DNA of 28,237 nucleotides from an uncultured Collinsella sp. (GTDB lineage: Bacteria > Actinomycetota > Coriobacteriia > Coriobacteriales > Coriobacteriaceae): assembly GCA_900549655.1 (NCBI GenBank), contig UROZ01000013.1:1-28237 (forward strand), given 5' to 3'. Positions 1 to 10,786 of this stretch are shown here, in pieces; positions within the stretch are counted from its first letter, which is position 1; the number at the start of each line of letters is the position of its first letter. The position numbers were made by a program, and so were the translations under genes. The notes under the pieces were generated by a model. That model searched no databases, was not told where the DNA came from, and worked only from the letters and a program-made list of their open reading frames with translations.

Positions 1-63
1 GTGGCGGGGTAAGATTGATCGCGGTTTTGATTGATAATCGATTGGGTTTGTTGGGCGGAGTCT

Positions 64-1419
64 ATGTCTGCTATTGATATTGCGCTTGTTGTGATTGCCT
101 TGGTGGCGGTGGGGGTTGCTGTGGTTTGCGTCCTGCAGCTTAGGGGCCTTCGTGCCGAGTTGCGAGAGCGTGGCGGCAACGATGCGGAGACGCTTGCGGC
201 GCTCGAGCAGGCCAACAGCGCGCTCGATGCCCTCAACGTCGCGCTGGCAGAAACCCGCCGCACGGCAAACGCCATCGCGCAGCAGCAGACAACCGACGCC
301 GCCGTAGAGCAGCAGCGCTACCTGACCATCGCGCGTGAGTTCTCGCAGGCTGGCGACCGTATGGACGACCTACGCCGTGAGACGGCCCAACAGCTTGGCG
401 CCAACCGCGAGGGCATCGAGCACCGCCTGGACAAGGTGCGCGAGACGGTCAATGCCCAACTGGGTGCCATTCGCAAGGATAACAACGTGCAGCTCGATCA
501 GATGCGCGCGACGGTGGACGAGAAGCTCTCCCGCACGCTCAACGACCGACTGTCGGCATCGTTTAAGCAGGTGAGCGACCAGCTCGAGGCCGTGTACAAG
601 GGCCTGGGCGACATGCAGTCCATCGCCACCGGCGTGGGCGACCTTAAGCGCGTGCTGGGCAACGTGAAGGCGCGTGGCATTTTGGGCGAGGTGCAGCTGG
701 GTGCAATTCTGGCGGACATCTTTACGCCCGACCAGTATCTGGAAAACGTCGCCACCAAGCCCGGCGCCTCGGAGCGCGTTGAGTTTGCCGTCAAGCTGCC
801 GGTGGACGAGGGCGATCCCGTGCTGCTGCCAATCGACTCCAAATTCCCGGGCGACGCGTACGAGCACTTGCTCGACGCGCAGGAGTCGGGCGATGCGGAG
901 ACCGTGGCGGCTGCGCGCAAGACGCTCGACACCATGGTCAAGCGCGAGGCAAAGGACATTTGCGAAAAGTACCTGAGTGTGCCGGCAACGACCAACTTTG
1001 GCATCATGTTCGTGCCGTTTGAAGGGCTGTACGCCGAGGTCGTCAGCCGCTCCGGGCTTATCGAGACCCTGGGCCGCGACTATCACGTCAACGTTGCCGG
1101 CCCCAGCACCATGGCGGCCATTCTCAACAGCCTGCAGATGAGCTACCAGACGTTTAGGCTGCAAAAACGCACCGACGATGTACTGCGAGTGCTCTCCGCC
1201 GTCAAGGCCGAGCTGCCGCGCTATCAAAAGGCGCTGCGCCGCGCCCAGCAGCAGATCGAGACCGCGGGCAAAACGGTCGAGGGCATCATCACCACGCGCA
1301 CCAACGTCATGGAGCGCAAGCTCAAGGACATCGACGCGCTGGAAGACGCCGACCAAGCCGATGAGATCTTGGGACTCACGTCCGCGAGCCTTCTCGCGGA
1401 CCAAGAAGACGAGGACTAA
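64..1419 (+). CDS. rmuC: DNA recombination protein RmuC
   Basis: This 451-residue protein is a membrane-anchored RmuC-family protein, a family linked to limiting recombination at inverted repeats and thought to have a nuclease-like fold. A hydrophobic segment at residues 4-23 is followed by a long charged, Gln/Glu-rich coiled coil to about residue 190. The conserved RmuC core follows, with the G-x-x-GE-x-QLG block near residue 202 and the P-I-D-S-K-F-P block near residue 256, and then a second helical region with an acidic tail. I chose the ATG at 64 because GGCGGAG lies just upstream at 54-60 and the membrane segment then starts at once; an in-frame TTG at 31 has no such site. The family is clear; the biochemical role in this organism is inferred. 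Confidence 0.9.
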   Translation: MSAIDIALVVIALVAVGVAVVCVLQLRGLRAELRERGGNDAETLAALEQANSALDALNVALAETRRTANAIAQQQTTDAAVEQQRYLTIAREFSQAGDRMDDLRRETAQQLGANREGIEHRLDKVRETVNAQLGAIRKDNNVQLDQMRATVDEKLSRTLNDRLSASFKQVSDQLEAVYKGLGDMQSIATGVGDLKRVLGNVKARGILGEVQLGAILADIFTPDQYLENVATKPGASERVEFAVKLPVDEGDPVLLPIDSKFPGDAYEHLLDAQESGDAETVAAARKTLDTMVKREAKDICEKYLSVPATTNFGIMFVPFEGLYAEVVSRSGLIETLGRDYHVNVAGPSTMAAILNSLQMSYQTFRLQKRTDDVLRVLSAVKAELPRYQKALRRAQQQIETAGKTVEGIITTRTNVMERKLKDIDALEDADQADEILGLTSASLLADQEDED

Positions 1420-1546
1420 TTGCAACAAGACGGCGGGGCACCGGTGCAAACGCGGGCGCCCTACCGCTTTTCGTATCGCACTTGTCTGGAGCGTGCTCCA
1501 ATGTGCAACAATGGCGTTTCGCCCTATCAGATGCGAAAGGAAGCCC

Positions 1547-3349
<1,803 letters not shown>

Positions 3350-3412
3350 GCGTCTCGGACGTGGGACAATTGTGCCCATAAGTTTATTGTGCCGCTGAGC
3401 CGAGGAGTCGTT

Positions 3413-4078
3413 ATGCCACGCGAGACCAATGCCGCCAAGCGCGAGCGCGCCATCGAGGTGTGTGAGCGCCTCAACCGTCGCTATGGTCCGGTCGAGTGCT
3501 TTTTGGACCACGAGAATCCCTTCCGCCTGCTGATCGCGGTGCTGCTTTCGGCGCAAACGACCGATGCACAGGTCAACAAGGTGACGCCGCGGCTGTTTGC
3601 CCAGTGGTCCACGCCCGAGGCCATGGCCGGGGCGAGCGTGGCTGACGTGGCAGACACTATCAAGTCACTCGGCTTCTACAAGAGCAAAGCCAAGCATGCC
3701 GTCGAGGCCGCGCAGATGATCGTCGCCGACTATGGCGGCGAGGTGCCGGCCGACATGAAGGAACTCGTGAAGCTGCCGGGCGTGGGACGCAAGACGGCGA
3801 ACATCGTGCTCAACGTGGGGTATGGCATCGTGGAGGGCATTGCGGTGGACACGCACGTCAACCGCATTGCGCACCGCCTGATGCTGAGTCCCAAGACGCA
3901 TGCCAAGGAGCCGCTCAAGACCGAGCAGGATCTGCTCAAGATTTTGCCGCACGAGTATTGGGAGTCGGTCAACCATCAGTGGATCACCTTTGGTCGCGAG
4001 ATCTGCGATGCCCGCAAGCCCAAGTGTGACGAGTGTCCGCTGGCAGACCTTTGCCCCAGCGTGCGCGTGACGGGGTAG
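3413..4078 (+). CDS. nth: Endonuclease III (base-excision repair DNA glycosylase/AP lyase)
   Basis: A 221-residue endonuclease III that removes oxidised pyrimidines and nicks abasic sites. All hallmark residues are present: the helix-hairpin-helix LPGVGRKTAN with catalytic Lys127, the catalytic Asp146 in VDTHVNRIAHRL, and a C-terminal 4Fe-4S loop with Cys198, Cys205, Cys208 and Cys214 in the classic C-x6-C-x2-C-x5-C spacing. The length matches the family (E. coli Nth is 211). The start is the ATG at 3413, preceded by CGAGGAG at 3401-3407; an earlier in-frame GTG lacks a site. It sits 63 bases after the ABC gene on the same strand and may be read through from it. Confidence 0.96.
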   Translation: MPRETNAAKRERAIEVCERLNRRYGPVECFLDHENPFRLLIAVLLSAQTTDAQVNKVTPRLFAQWSTPEAMAGASVADVADTIKSLGFYKSKAKHAVEAAQMIVADYGGEVPADMKELVKLPGVGRKTANIVLNVGYGIVEGIAVDTHVNRIAHRLMLSPKTHAKEPLKTEQDLLKILPHEYWESVNHQWITFGREICDARKPKCDECPLADLCPSVRVTG

Positions 4079-4196
4079 GGCCCGACACGTTTTGCCGGCA
4101 CCCGAAGACGGCGACCAATGTTGCGCAACACATTTGGGCTGCGAAGGCTCAATATGATGGCGACAGATGCCGTTTGTTGTGAGGGGATGCCCGAAT

Positions 4197-5243
4197 ATGT
4201 TTTGCACCAAGTGTGGATCCGAGATGCCCGACGGAACCGATTTTTGCACGAACTGCGGGGCACGCATGGGCGCCGCTTCTCCGGCGGCCGCGCCTGCTGA
4301 GCCCGCATCGATGCCGGCGGCAGGGATGCCTCCCGTGCAGAAGAAGTCACATAAGCGCGCGGTGATTGTCGGCATGTGCGTGGTAGGCGTGCTCGTTGCC
4401 GGCGGTGCCGCTCTGGCGCTGACCGGCGTGCTGGGTCCGCTTGGGCAGGGCAACTCATCGCAGATTACGGTACTGGGGTCCGACGAGGGTTCAGCCGAGC
4501 ACAAGGACAAGGGAAGCGCCAAGGAGAAGCCTGCCGATGAGCAAGAAGAGCCGGAAGAGACCGAGCAGACGAGCAGCAGCGTAAAAGTCGACCTTAACGA
4601 CCAGGCAACCTATGCCGCCGCAAACCTGTTCCTGTCGAACTTTACGGAGGAGCACTTCGATCGGGACTGGTATCAGACGGGCGGCTTCGATTCGACTGAC
4701 GGACTTTCTGATGACGAGAAATACAAGCTGGTTAAGTTTATCTGGTGCCATTTTATTGACAACGCGCCGTATCGAATCGAGAAAGGCGACTATGACAACG
4801 GTAATAGCCAGCGTGTGGCGACTGATGTGATCAATAGGGAACTCAATCGCTTGACGGGTCTGACGCTTTCCGATGCCGATATGACTTATGACAGAACGCC
4901 GGAGGGGCAGGCGATTCCTGATTCGGCCGAAGCGCATGACGGGTACTTGTATCTGAAACAGGAATATGGCCAGGGAAATTACAACCCACCGTGTGCCATC
5001 GTTACGGGCACGACTGACCTTGGCGACAACATTTACGAGCTCACCTATGAGGTCTACAGTGCTGGCGGCATGTTACTTCCTTCCGACATCCCCGAGAGCA
5101 CTTACGGCCTGCCAAAGAACCAGTTCATCGCCGCAATTCAAGCGGACGCATCCATGGGCCGTACCGAGACTTGCACGGTCCGCGTCGCGCAGGGTGACGG
5201 CATCCCGACCTTCATGCTGCTTAAAATGGGCGTCTACGATTAG
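4197..5243 (+). CDS. Zinc-ribbon, membrane-anchored protein of unknown function
   Basis: I do not recognise a specific function. The 348-residue protein opens with a zinc ribbon (Cys3, Cys6, Cys17, Cys20, in two C-x2-C-G knuckles), then an Ala/Pro linker, one hydrophobic segment at about residues 57-81, a Lys/Glu-rich disordered stretch to about residue 125, and a C-terminal domain rich in Asp, Tyr and Asn that is probably outside the cell. This ribbon, membrane segment and extracytoplasmic domain layout is common in Gram-positive sensory or envelope proteins. The ATG at 4197 has GAGGGGA at 4181-4187; an in-frame ATG at 4167 would add an unneeded tail. Codon use in the second half is less GC-rich than in nth or mfd, hinting at a different history. 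A strong terminator follows. Confidence 0.75.
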   Translation: MFCTKCGSEMPDGTDFCTNCGARMGAASPAAAPAEPASMPAAGMPPVQKKSHKRAVIVGMCVVGVLVAGGAALALTGVLGPLGQGNSSQITVLGSDEGSAEHKDKGSAKEKPADEQEEPEETEQTSSSVKVDLNDQATYAAANLFLSNFTEEHFDRDWYQTGGFDSTDGLSDDEKYKLVKFIWCHFIDNAPYRIEKGDYDNGNSQRVATDVINRELNRLTGLTLSDADMTYDRTPEGQAIPDSAEAHDGYLYLKQEYGQGNYNPPCAIVTGTTDLGDNIYELTYEVYSAGGMLLPSDIPESTYGLPKNQFIAAIQADASMGRTETCTVRVAQGDGIPTFMLLKMGVYD

Positions 5244-5269
5244 ACTCGGCGTATAGCTCACTCTGATAG

Positions 5270-5299
5270 CGCCAGGCGGCTTGCCCGTCTGGCGTTTTT
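5270..5299 (+). terminator. Intrinsic terminator after the zinc-ribbon gene
   Basis: A 10-bp stem (CGCCAGGCGG at 5270-5279 with its partner at 5285-5294, one G-T wobble) closes a 5-base loop and runs directly into five T residues at 5295-5299. It lies 26 bases after the stop codon and is a textbook Rho-independent terminator. Confidence 0.88.
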
Positions 5300-5332
5300 G
5301 TTGCGGGGCTGGGCGTACGCTTGAGCAGGAGT
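5288..5332 (+). repeat. 45-bp direct repeat, left copy
   Basis: Bases 5288-5332 match 7001-7045 at 44 of 45 positions. The copy starts in the right arm of the terminator, covers its T-tract and runs through a GC-rich segment ending TTGAGCAGGAGT. The two copies bracket the ATP-grasp gene, suggesting that gene came in by a duplication or recombination event whose joints were these sequences. Confidence 0.9.
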
Positions 5333-5453
5333 ATATGTTGCCTCATGCCGCCCCATGCAAAAATGTGTTGCTAATTTAGAAGCCTATTCAAGCGCGCCGA
5401 AGTCGTGGCGTGCTGGCGTAGCATGAGCAAAAAATCAAGCAATGGAGGGTAAC

Positions 5454-6920
5454 GTGGCAATATCGAAGACGCGAGAGCTCGAAGATTATTTTGAACGCAT
5501 CGTGCGCACGCGCGAAGGCGACCTGCCTGGTCGTCGCAAAGGCGACGAATACTTGTCTCAAACCCATGCGCTCTACCATGGCGACCCTGCGCCCTGGGCT
5601 CTGACGCCAAAGATATTCGACAAGGATATGACGGCGCTTCTTAAGGAGGCGTCCGAGCGCATGTACGGCATTATGGACAAGGTGACGCGGGCGTTTTGTT
5701 CCGATGCCTCTGTGCGTGCGTGGTTTCGCATGGATCCAGCTTTTGCTGACCTGTGTGCTATGGATGCCGGCTGTGATTGCCAAATTCCCCTTGCGCGTGT
5801 TGATATCTTTCTTGACGAGGACACCGGTTCGTATACGTTTTGCGAGCTCAATACCGACGGCAGTGCCGGAATGGTAGTGACCGATGCGGTCTGTCAGGCA
5901 GTGCGAACGACGCCTTCCTTTGAGGAGTTTGCATCCGACCACCCCGGCTTTCGGCAGTACGATTTGTGCGACGACTGGATAGATGCATTGTTTGAGACCT
6001 ATGCAGAGTGGAAGCTGGCCCATCCTCGCCGCACCGAGGATAGTGCACGATTGGACGACGGGGCCCGCGTTGACGAGGGGCTCTATGCACCGCAATCAAA
6101 GAAATGTCCCGCTTCGGTGGCAATCGTCGACTATTCGGAAAGCATCGACTCGGAAGATGCGGCTCATTTTGTCGACCTTATGAGGCGGCGGGGTGTAGCC
6201 GCACGCTTTGCGGATGTGCGCGACCTGCGGATTGGCGAAGGCGAAAGCGGTGCTAGGTGCCTGTGCGATGCCGCTGGTCCTATTGATTGCGTCTGGCGGC
6301 GCGCGGTGACCGGCGAGTTGTGGGATAAGCCGTGCGATGGACGCTCGGCCTTAATTGAGGCGGCTCAAGAAGGGATTGCGTGCATCGTCGGGGGATTTAG
6401 AACGTGGCCGTGTGCGACTAAGACCGTATTTGCATTTCTGTGGTCTCGAGCCGGGCAGTCCTTGTTGAGCCCGGAGGAGCAATCGTTTGTACGGGAGCAT
6501 GTGCCCTATACCGAGATTTTGGACGAAAGCACCCAGTTGTCGAGATTTGCCGAAAAGGACCGATGGATCGTCAAGCCGTGCGGCGGCTACAATGCGGTTG
6601 GCGTTGTCGCTGGTTTGGATGCCACGGAACAGGAATGGTCCCAGGTGCTTACTCGTGCTGCGGCCGCTGGGGCGATTGTACAGGAGTATGCTCAGCAGTA
6701 TCAGACTCCCTGCTTGCGCGGAACGCTTGTCGATGGGCCGCATCGAGGAGAGGCGCCCAAAGGACTTGTGGATGATCTTGGTTTTGCGCCCGCTTCTAAT
6801 ATGGAAGGCTTGTATCTGTATCGCGGCCGTTTTGCAGGCGTGTACACACGTGTGGGCTTTGCCAACACCATAGGAGAGTGGACGAGCCGTTTGAACGTTG
6901 CGAGCTTTTTTGAGGAATAG
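5454..6920 (+). CDS. ATP-grasp ligase, glutathionylspermidine-synthase family
   Basis: A 488-residue protein resembling the C-terminal synthetase domain of glutathionylspermidine synthase, an ATP-grasp fold that joins a carboxylate to an amine with ATP. Supporting segments are the metal-binding-like block FCELNTDGSAG (Glu131, Asn133), the nucleotide-binding RWIVKPCGGYNAVG (Lys374) and IVQEY (Glu411), plus the closing FANTIGEWTSRLN. The amidase half of the E. coli enzyme is absent, so it is a ligase only, and its real substrates are unknown. The start is GTG 5454, placed correctly after GGAGGG; that site overlaps an in-frame ATG at 5442, which is therefore unlikely. The gene is visibly less GC-rich than mfd and is flanked by a 45-bp direct repeat, both signs of separate acquisition. 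Confidence 0.65.
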   Translation: MAISKTRELEDYFERIVRTREGDLPGRRKGDEYLSQTHALYHGDPAPWALTPKIFDKDMTALLKEASERMYGIMDKVTRAFCSDASVRAWFRMDPAFADLCAMDAGCDCQIPLARVDIFLDEDTGSYTFCELNTDGSAGMVVTDAVCQAVRTTPSFEEFASDHPGFRQYDLCDDWIDALFETYAEWKLAHPRRTEDSARLDDGARVDEGLYAPQSKKCPASVAIVDYSESIDSEDAAHFVDLMRRRGVAARFADVRDLRIGEGESGARCLCDAAGPIDCVWRRAVTGELWDKPCDGRSALIEAAQEGIACIVGGFRTWPCATKTVFAFLWSRAGQSLLSPEEQSFVREHVPYTEILDESTQLSRFAEKDRWIVKPCGGYNAVGVVAGLDATEQEWSQVLTRAAAAGAIVQEYAQQYQTPCLRGTLVDGPHRGEAPKGLVDDLGFAPASNMEGLYLYRGRFAGVYTRVGFANTIGEWTSRLNVASFFEE

Positions 6921-7000
6921 CCGTTTCTTGGGGAGCCTTCCGTGGTTGCGGCGTTTGACGTGACGGGGAGATTTTGGCGAAGCCGGCGAGTCCAGTTCTA

Positions 7001-7045
7001 TCTGGCGTTTTTGTTGCGGGGCTGGGCGTACGCTTGAGCTGGAGT
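7001..7045 (+). repeat. 45-bp direct repeat, right copy
   Basis: Second copy of the repeat at 5288-5332, 1713 bases further on, with one mismatch (T at 7040 for A). Here the left terminator arm is not conserved: only a weak CCAG/CTGG pairing precedes the T-tract at 7008-7012, so this copy keeps the T-run but not a strong hairpin. Confidence 0.9.
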
Positions 7046-7064
7046 CCTCTCCATGCGCTACCAT
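7034..7064 (+). promoter_or_regulatory. Candidate promoter for mfd
   Basis: TTGAGC at 7034-7039 and TACCAT at 7059-7064 are separated by 19 bases, slightly long for a housekeeping promoter. The -35 hexamer lies inside the 45-bp repeat, so the left copy carries the same hexamer ahead of the ATP-grasp gene. Assigned by consensus only. Confidence 0.4.
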
Positions 7065-7089
7065 GACAGGCAACGAATTTGACGAACGA

Positions 7090-7117
7090 CCCGCCGAGCT
7101 TGCCTCGGCGGGCTTTT
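7090..7117 (+). terminator. Terminator-like hairpin in the mfd leader
   Basis: A perfect 9-bp GC-rich stem, CCCGCCGAG at 7090-7098 with CTCGGCGGG at 7104-7112, has a 5-base loop and is followed by C and four T residues. It ends 25 bases before the mfd start codon. It either ends upstream transcription or, if the promoter at 7034-7064 is real, lies inside the mfd leader where it could attenuate. Confidence 0.7.
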
Positions 7118-7142
7118 GGCGTTGCAATGCCGGAGGAACAGC

Positions 7143-10100
7143 ATGCTCATTCACCGTATAGCCGCGCAGCTCTACACTGCCGAGGCGCTGCAGACCGTCG
7201 AGGCCGGGCTCGATTCTGGCGAGGACGTGACGCTGGCCGTGTCTCAGTCGGGCCGAACGCTTATGGCCGCCGCCCAGTTTGCGCGTCGTCCGCGCCCCAC
7301 GGTCTACATCGTGAGTGGCGAGGATGCGGCCGATCGCGCCGCACGCAGTCTGGCCGCCTATGTGGGCCTGGCGCACGTGTGCCGCTTTCCCGAGCGCAAG
7401 GACTACCCTTGGCGCGAGCAGGCGCCCGACGACGCCGTGGTAGCCCAGCGCTGCGAGGCACTCGGGCGCATCGTGCGCGGCGACAACTGCATCATGGTCG
7501 CCTCGGCCCGCGCGCTGCTGCGTTGCGTGCCGCCAGTCGAGAGCCGCTACTGGGAGTCCACGACCTTCGCGGTGGGCGAGGAGATTCCTTTTGACGAGGT
7601 GCCGCAGCGCTTGGTGGGTATGGGCTACACCAATGCCGGCGCCGCCGACGCGCCCGGCCTGTTCCGTGTGCACGGCGACACCGTCGAGGTGTTTCCCGCG
7701 CAGGAAAAAGCGCCCGTGCGCATCGAGTTCTTCGGCGACGAGATCGATCGTATCCGCCGCATGGTGAGCTCCACGGGGCAGACCATCGGCAACGAGGACA
7801 GCATCGAGATCTTCCCGTGCCGCGAGCTGGCGCTTACCGACGAGGCCGTCCACAACATGCATGTGGCGCTCTACCGCGCCAGCCAGGACGACAGCAAGTT
7901 GGCGGCGCTGCTCGAGATGGTGGATGCGCGCATCGTCACGCCTGAGCTCGACCGCTTTTTGCCGGTGATGTACGGCCAGACCGTGAGCCCGCTATCGCAT
8001 GTGAGCGGCAAGGCGCTCGTGGTTCTGTCCGAGCCGCGCTCGCTGTTCGACGACTGCCTGCGCGCCTACGAGGATATCGAGGCGCGTGCCGGCGAGGCGG
8101 GGATTGACCGACTGGATGGCCTGTATGTACGTGCCCAGCAGCTCGATTTTGGTGCTCAGCAGCGCCTGAACTATGTGAGCCTCATCCGTGCCGGCGGTGC
8201 GGTTACGGCCGAGCTCAAGATTGAGCAGCCGGCCATCGCGGGCTCGGACAACCGCTTTATGACGCGCATTCAGGAAGTCGTAGGCAAGCGCTACGCCTGC
8301 GTGTTTGCCATTCCCGACCGCGGCGCGCGCGAGTCGATGGAGCTCACCTTTGGCGACGAGGGCATTACCTTTGAGGAATCGCTGACCGCGGCGCCCGAAA
8401 ACGCCGGCGCCATCGGCGACCGCGTGCGCGTGGCAGCGGCGGATTCCGCCGACCGTGCCGCACGCCAGGAGGCCCATGCTTCCATTCGCGAGCGAAAGGC
8501 CGATGCGCTCAACGCCCGTTCGCTCGAGGCGGGCGCCGCGCAGGCTGCCGCCGGCGCCGCCGTGCCCACCATCTCGCGCGGGCGCGTGACCTTTGTGGAC
8601 GCTGCCCTGCCACAGGGCGTGGTGGTGCCCGACGCCAATTTGGCCGTGTTCTCGATTGCCGACCTCAACGCCCGCATGGATGCCAACCGCGCGCGCAGCC
8701 GCCGCAAGGTTGACATTACGCAGATCACCTTCCCGTTTAAGCCGGGCGACTACGTGGTGCACGCTACCCACGGCATCGCGCTCTTTAGCGAGATCGCGCG
8801 TCAGGAAGTGGGCGGCAAGGAACGCGACTACTTTTTGCTGGAATACGCCGATGGCGACAAGCTCTACGTGCCGCTGGAGCAGGTTGACCGCATTACGCGC
8901 TACGTTGGTCCCGACGGCGATAAACCGCGCTTGACCAGGCTCAACACCGCCGACTGGACGCGGGCTACCAACAAGGCGCGCAAGAATGCCAAAAAGCTGG
9001 CGTTTGACCTGGTCGACCTGTATACGCGCCGCTCGTCGATTACCGGTATCGCCTGTCCGCCCGATACGCCCGAGCAGATCGAGATGGAGCAGAGCTTCCC
9101 CTACGACGAGACGCGCGACCAGCTGGAGGCCATCGCCGACATCAAGGCCGACATGGAGGCGCCCAAGCCCATGGACCGCCTGCTGTGCGGCGACGTGGGT
9201 TTCGGCAAGACCGAGGTCGCCCTGCGCGCGGCCTTTAAGTGCGTGGACTCCGGCCGCCAGGTCATGGTGCTCTGCCCCACGACCATTCTGGCCCAACAGC
9301 ACTACGAGACATTCTTTGAGCGTTTTGCCCCGTTTGGCCTGGAGGTCGAGGTGCTCAGCCGCTTCCGTACCCCGGCGCAGCAAAAGCGCGCGCTCAAGGC
9401 ATTTGCCGAGGGCACGATTGATGTGCTGATCGGCACGCACCGCTTACTTTCTGCCGATGTGAACCCCAAGAACCTGGGTATGGTGATCATCGACGAAGAG
9501 CAGCGCTTTGGTGTGCAGCACAAGGAGCAGCTCAAAAACCTGCGCGAGCAAATCGACGTGCTCACGCTCTCGGCAACGCCGATTCCGCGAACCATGCAAA
9601 TGGCCACGAGTGGCGTGCGCGACATGAGCCTGATCACCACGCCGCCGACCGGGCGTCGTCCCGTGATCGTGCACGTGGGGGAGTACGACCCCGACGTGGT
9701 GAGTGCGGCGATTCGCCTGGAGGTGGGGCGCGGCGGTCAGGTGTATTACGTGTCCAACCGCGTCAAGACCATCGACGATGCCGTGGCGCGCGTGCACGAG
9801 GCCGCGCCCGAGGCGCGCGTGGGCGTAGCACACGGCAAGATGAGCCCGCGCGAGGTCGAGGACGTGATGATCGAGTTCGCGACCAAAAAGATCGACGTGC
9901 TTATCGCCACGACCATCGTGGAGAGTGGCATCGATAACGCGACCGCCAACACGCTCATCATCGAGGACTCGCAGCGTCTGGGTCTGGCACAGCTCTACCA
10001 GCTTAAGGGCCGCGTGGGCCGTTCTGCCACGCAGGCCTATGCGTACTTTATGTTCCCGGGCGAGCTGCCGCTCACCGAGGAGGCAACGGCGCGCCTGACC

Positions 10101-10775
10101 GCGCTTTCCGAGTTCCAGGACCTGGGCAGCGGCATGCGCATCGCCATGCGCGACCTGGAGATCCGCGGTGCCGGTTCGCTCATGGGCGCCGAGCAGCACG
10201 GCAACCTGTCGAGTGTGGGCTTTGACCTGTTTACGCAGATGCTGGGCCAGGCCGTGGCCGAGGCGCGCGGCGATGACGATGCCGGCGTGGAGGCGGCGAG
10301 CGTGGGCATCAACCTGCCGGCCGACTACTTCTTGTCCGAGGAGTACATGCCGGCGGTGGACCAGCGCGTGCTCATGTACCGCAAGCTCGCGGCTGCTGAG
10401 GACCTGGAGAGCATCGACGAGGTGCAGGAGGAGACCGAGGCCGCGCATGGCGAGCTGCCGTTGGCGGGACTCAACCTGTTCAACCGCGCTCGCATTCGTA
10501 TTCGCGGCGAGCGCTTGGGGCTCGAGAGTGTCACGCTCAGCGGTGGGCGCATTACCTTCCTGGGGGTTGACGTTCCCAAGAAGGTGGCCTTTGAGCTTAA
10601 GACCCGCTATGGCGCGGTGAACTTTCCCAAGAGCCGCAAACTGTCGGTGCCCTACAAGGCGGGTGCCGGCGCGGGCAGCGGCCTGGGTCGCGGTCTCGAC
10701 GCCAGCGACGGCACCGGCCCCGTGGCCGCGGCACTCATGCTGCTGCAGCAATTAGGCACGAGCGACGATGACTAA
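7143..10775 (+). CDS. mfd: Transcription-repair coupling factor Mfd
   Basis: A 1210-residue Mfd, the ATP-driven translocase that removes RNA polymerase stalled at DNA damage and recruits UvrA. Domains in order: a UvrB-like N-terminal module (about 1-330), a linker, the RNA-polymerase-interacting CarD-like domain starting near residue 532 (FKPGDYVVHATHGIALF), then the RecG-like helicase with Walker A GDVGFGKTE at 683, the DEEQ box at 784-787, LSATPIPRTMQ, and the ESGIDNATANT and LKGRVGRS motifs, ending in the TRCF domain. It is slightly longer than E. coli Mfd (1148) because of a Gly/Ala-rich tail. The ATG at 7143 follows GGAGGAA; an earlier in-frame TTG would start inside the hairpin. It lies alone between two hairpins and is probably its own transcription unit. 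Confidence 0.97.
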   Translation: MLIHRIAAQLYTAEALQTVEAGLDSGEDVTLAVSQSGRTLMAAAQFARRPRPTVYIVSGEDAADRAARSLAAYVGLAHVCRFPERKDYPWREQAPDDAVVAQRCEALGRIVRGDNCIMVASARALLRCVPPVESRYWESTTFAVGEEIPFDEVPQRLVGMGYTNAGAADAPGLFRVHGDTVEVFPAQEKAPVRIEFFGDEIDRIRRMVSSTGQTIGNEDSIEIFPCRELALTDEAVHNMHVALYRASQDDSKLAALLEMVDARIVTPELDRFLPVMYGQTVSPLSHVSGKALVVLSEPRSLFDDCLRAYEDIEARAGEAGIDRLDGLYVRAQQLDFGAQQRLNYVSLIRAGGAVTAELKIEQPAIAGSDNRFMTRIQEVVGKRYACVFAIPDRGARESMELTFGDEGITFEESLTAAPENAGAIGDRVRVAAADSADRAARQEAHASIRERKADALNARSLEAGAAQAAAGAAVPTISRGRVTFVDAALPQGVVVPDANLAVFSIADLNARMDANRARSRRKVDITQITFPFKPGDYVVHATHGIALFSEIARQEVGGKERDYFLLEYADGDKLYVPLEQVDRITRYVGPDGDKPRLTRLNTADWTRATNKARKNAKKLAFDLVDLYTRRSSITGIACPPDTPEQIEMEQSFPYDETRDQLEAIADIKADMEAPKPMDRLLCGDVGFGKTEVALRAAFKCVDSGRQVMVLCPTTILAQQHYETFFERFAPFGLEVEVLSRFRTPAQQKRALKAFAEGTIDVLIGTHRLLSADVNPKNLGMVIIDEEQRFGVQHKEQLKNLREQIDVLTLSATPIPRTMQMATSGVRDMSLITTPPTGRRPVIVHVGEYDPDVVSAAIRLEVGRGGQVYYVSNRVKTIDDAVARVHEAAPEARVGVAHGKMSPREVEDVMIEFATKKIDVLIATTIVESGIDNATANTLIIEDSQRLGLAQLYQLKGRVGRSATQAYAYFMFPGELPLTEEATARLTALSEFQDLGSGMRIAMRDLEIRGAGSLMGAEQHGNLSSVGFDLFTQMLGQAVAEARGDDDAGVEAASVGINLPADYFLSEEYMPAVDQRVLMYRKLAAAEDLESIDEVQEETEAAHGELPLAGLNLFNRARIRIRGERLGLESVTLSGGRITFLGVDVPKKVAFELKTRYGAVNFPKSRKLSVPYKAGAGAGSGLGRGLDASDGTGPVAAALMLLQQLGTSDDD

Positions 10776-10786
10776 CAAGTAGGGGC

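Noticed and set aside
15..38. Possible promoter TTGATC with GATAAT before rmuC
   Set aside because: The spacing is only 12 bases, too short for a housekeeping promoter.
1487..1500. TGGAGC-GT-GCTCCA palindrome before the ABC gene
   Set aside because: A two-base loop cannot fold well as a hairpin and no T-run follows, so it is not a terminator, and no partner site was found.
1178..1546. N-terminal extension of the ABC transporter frame
   Set aside because: It overlaps rmuC, reads as Arg/Ser-rich out-of-frame sequence and has no ribosome binding site.
4119..4130. Palindrome TGTTGCGCAACA before the zinc-ribbon gene as an operator
   Set aside because: A lone 12-base palindrome with no second copy in the window and no well-spaced promoter around it.
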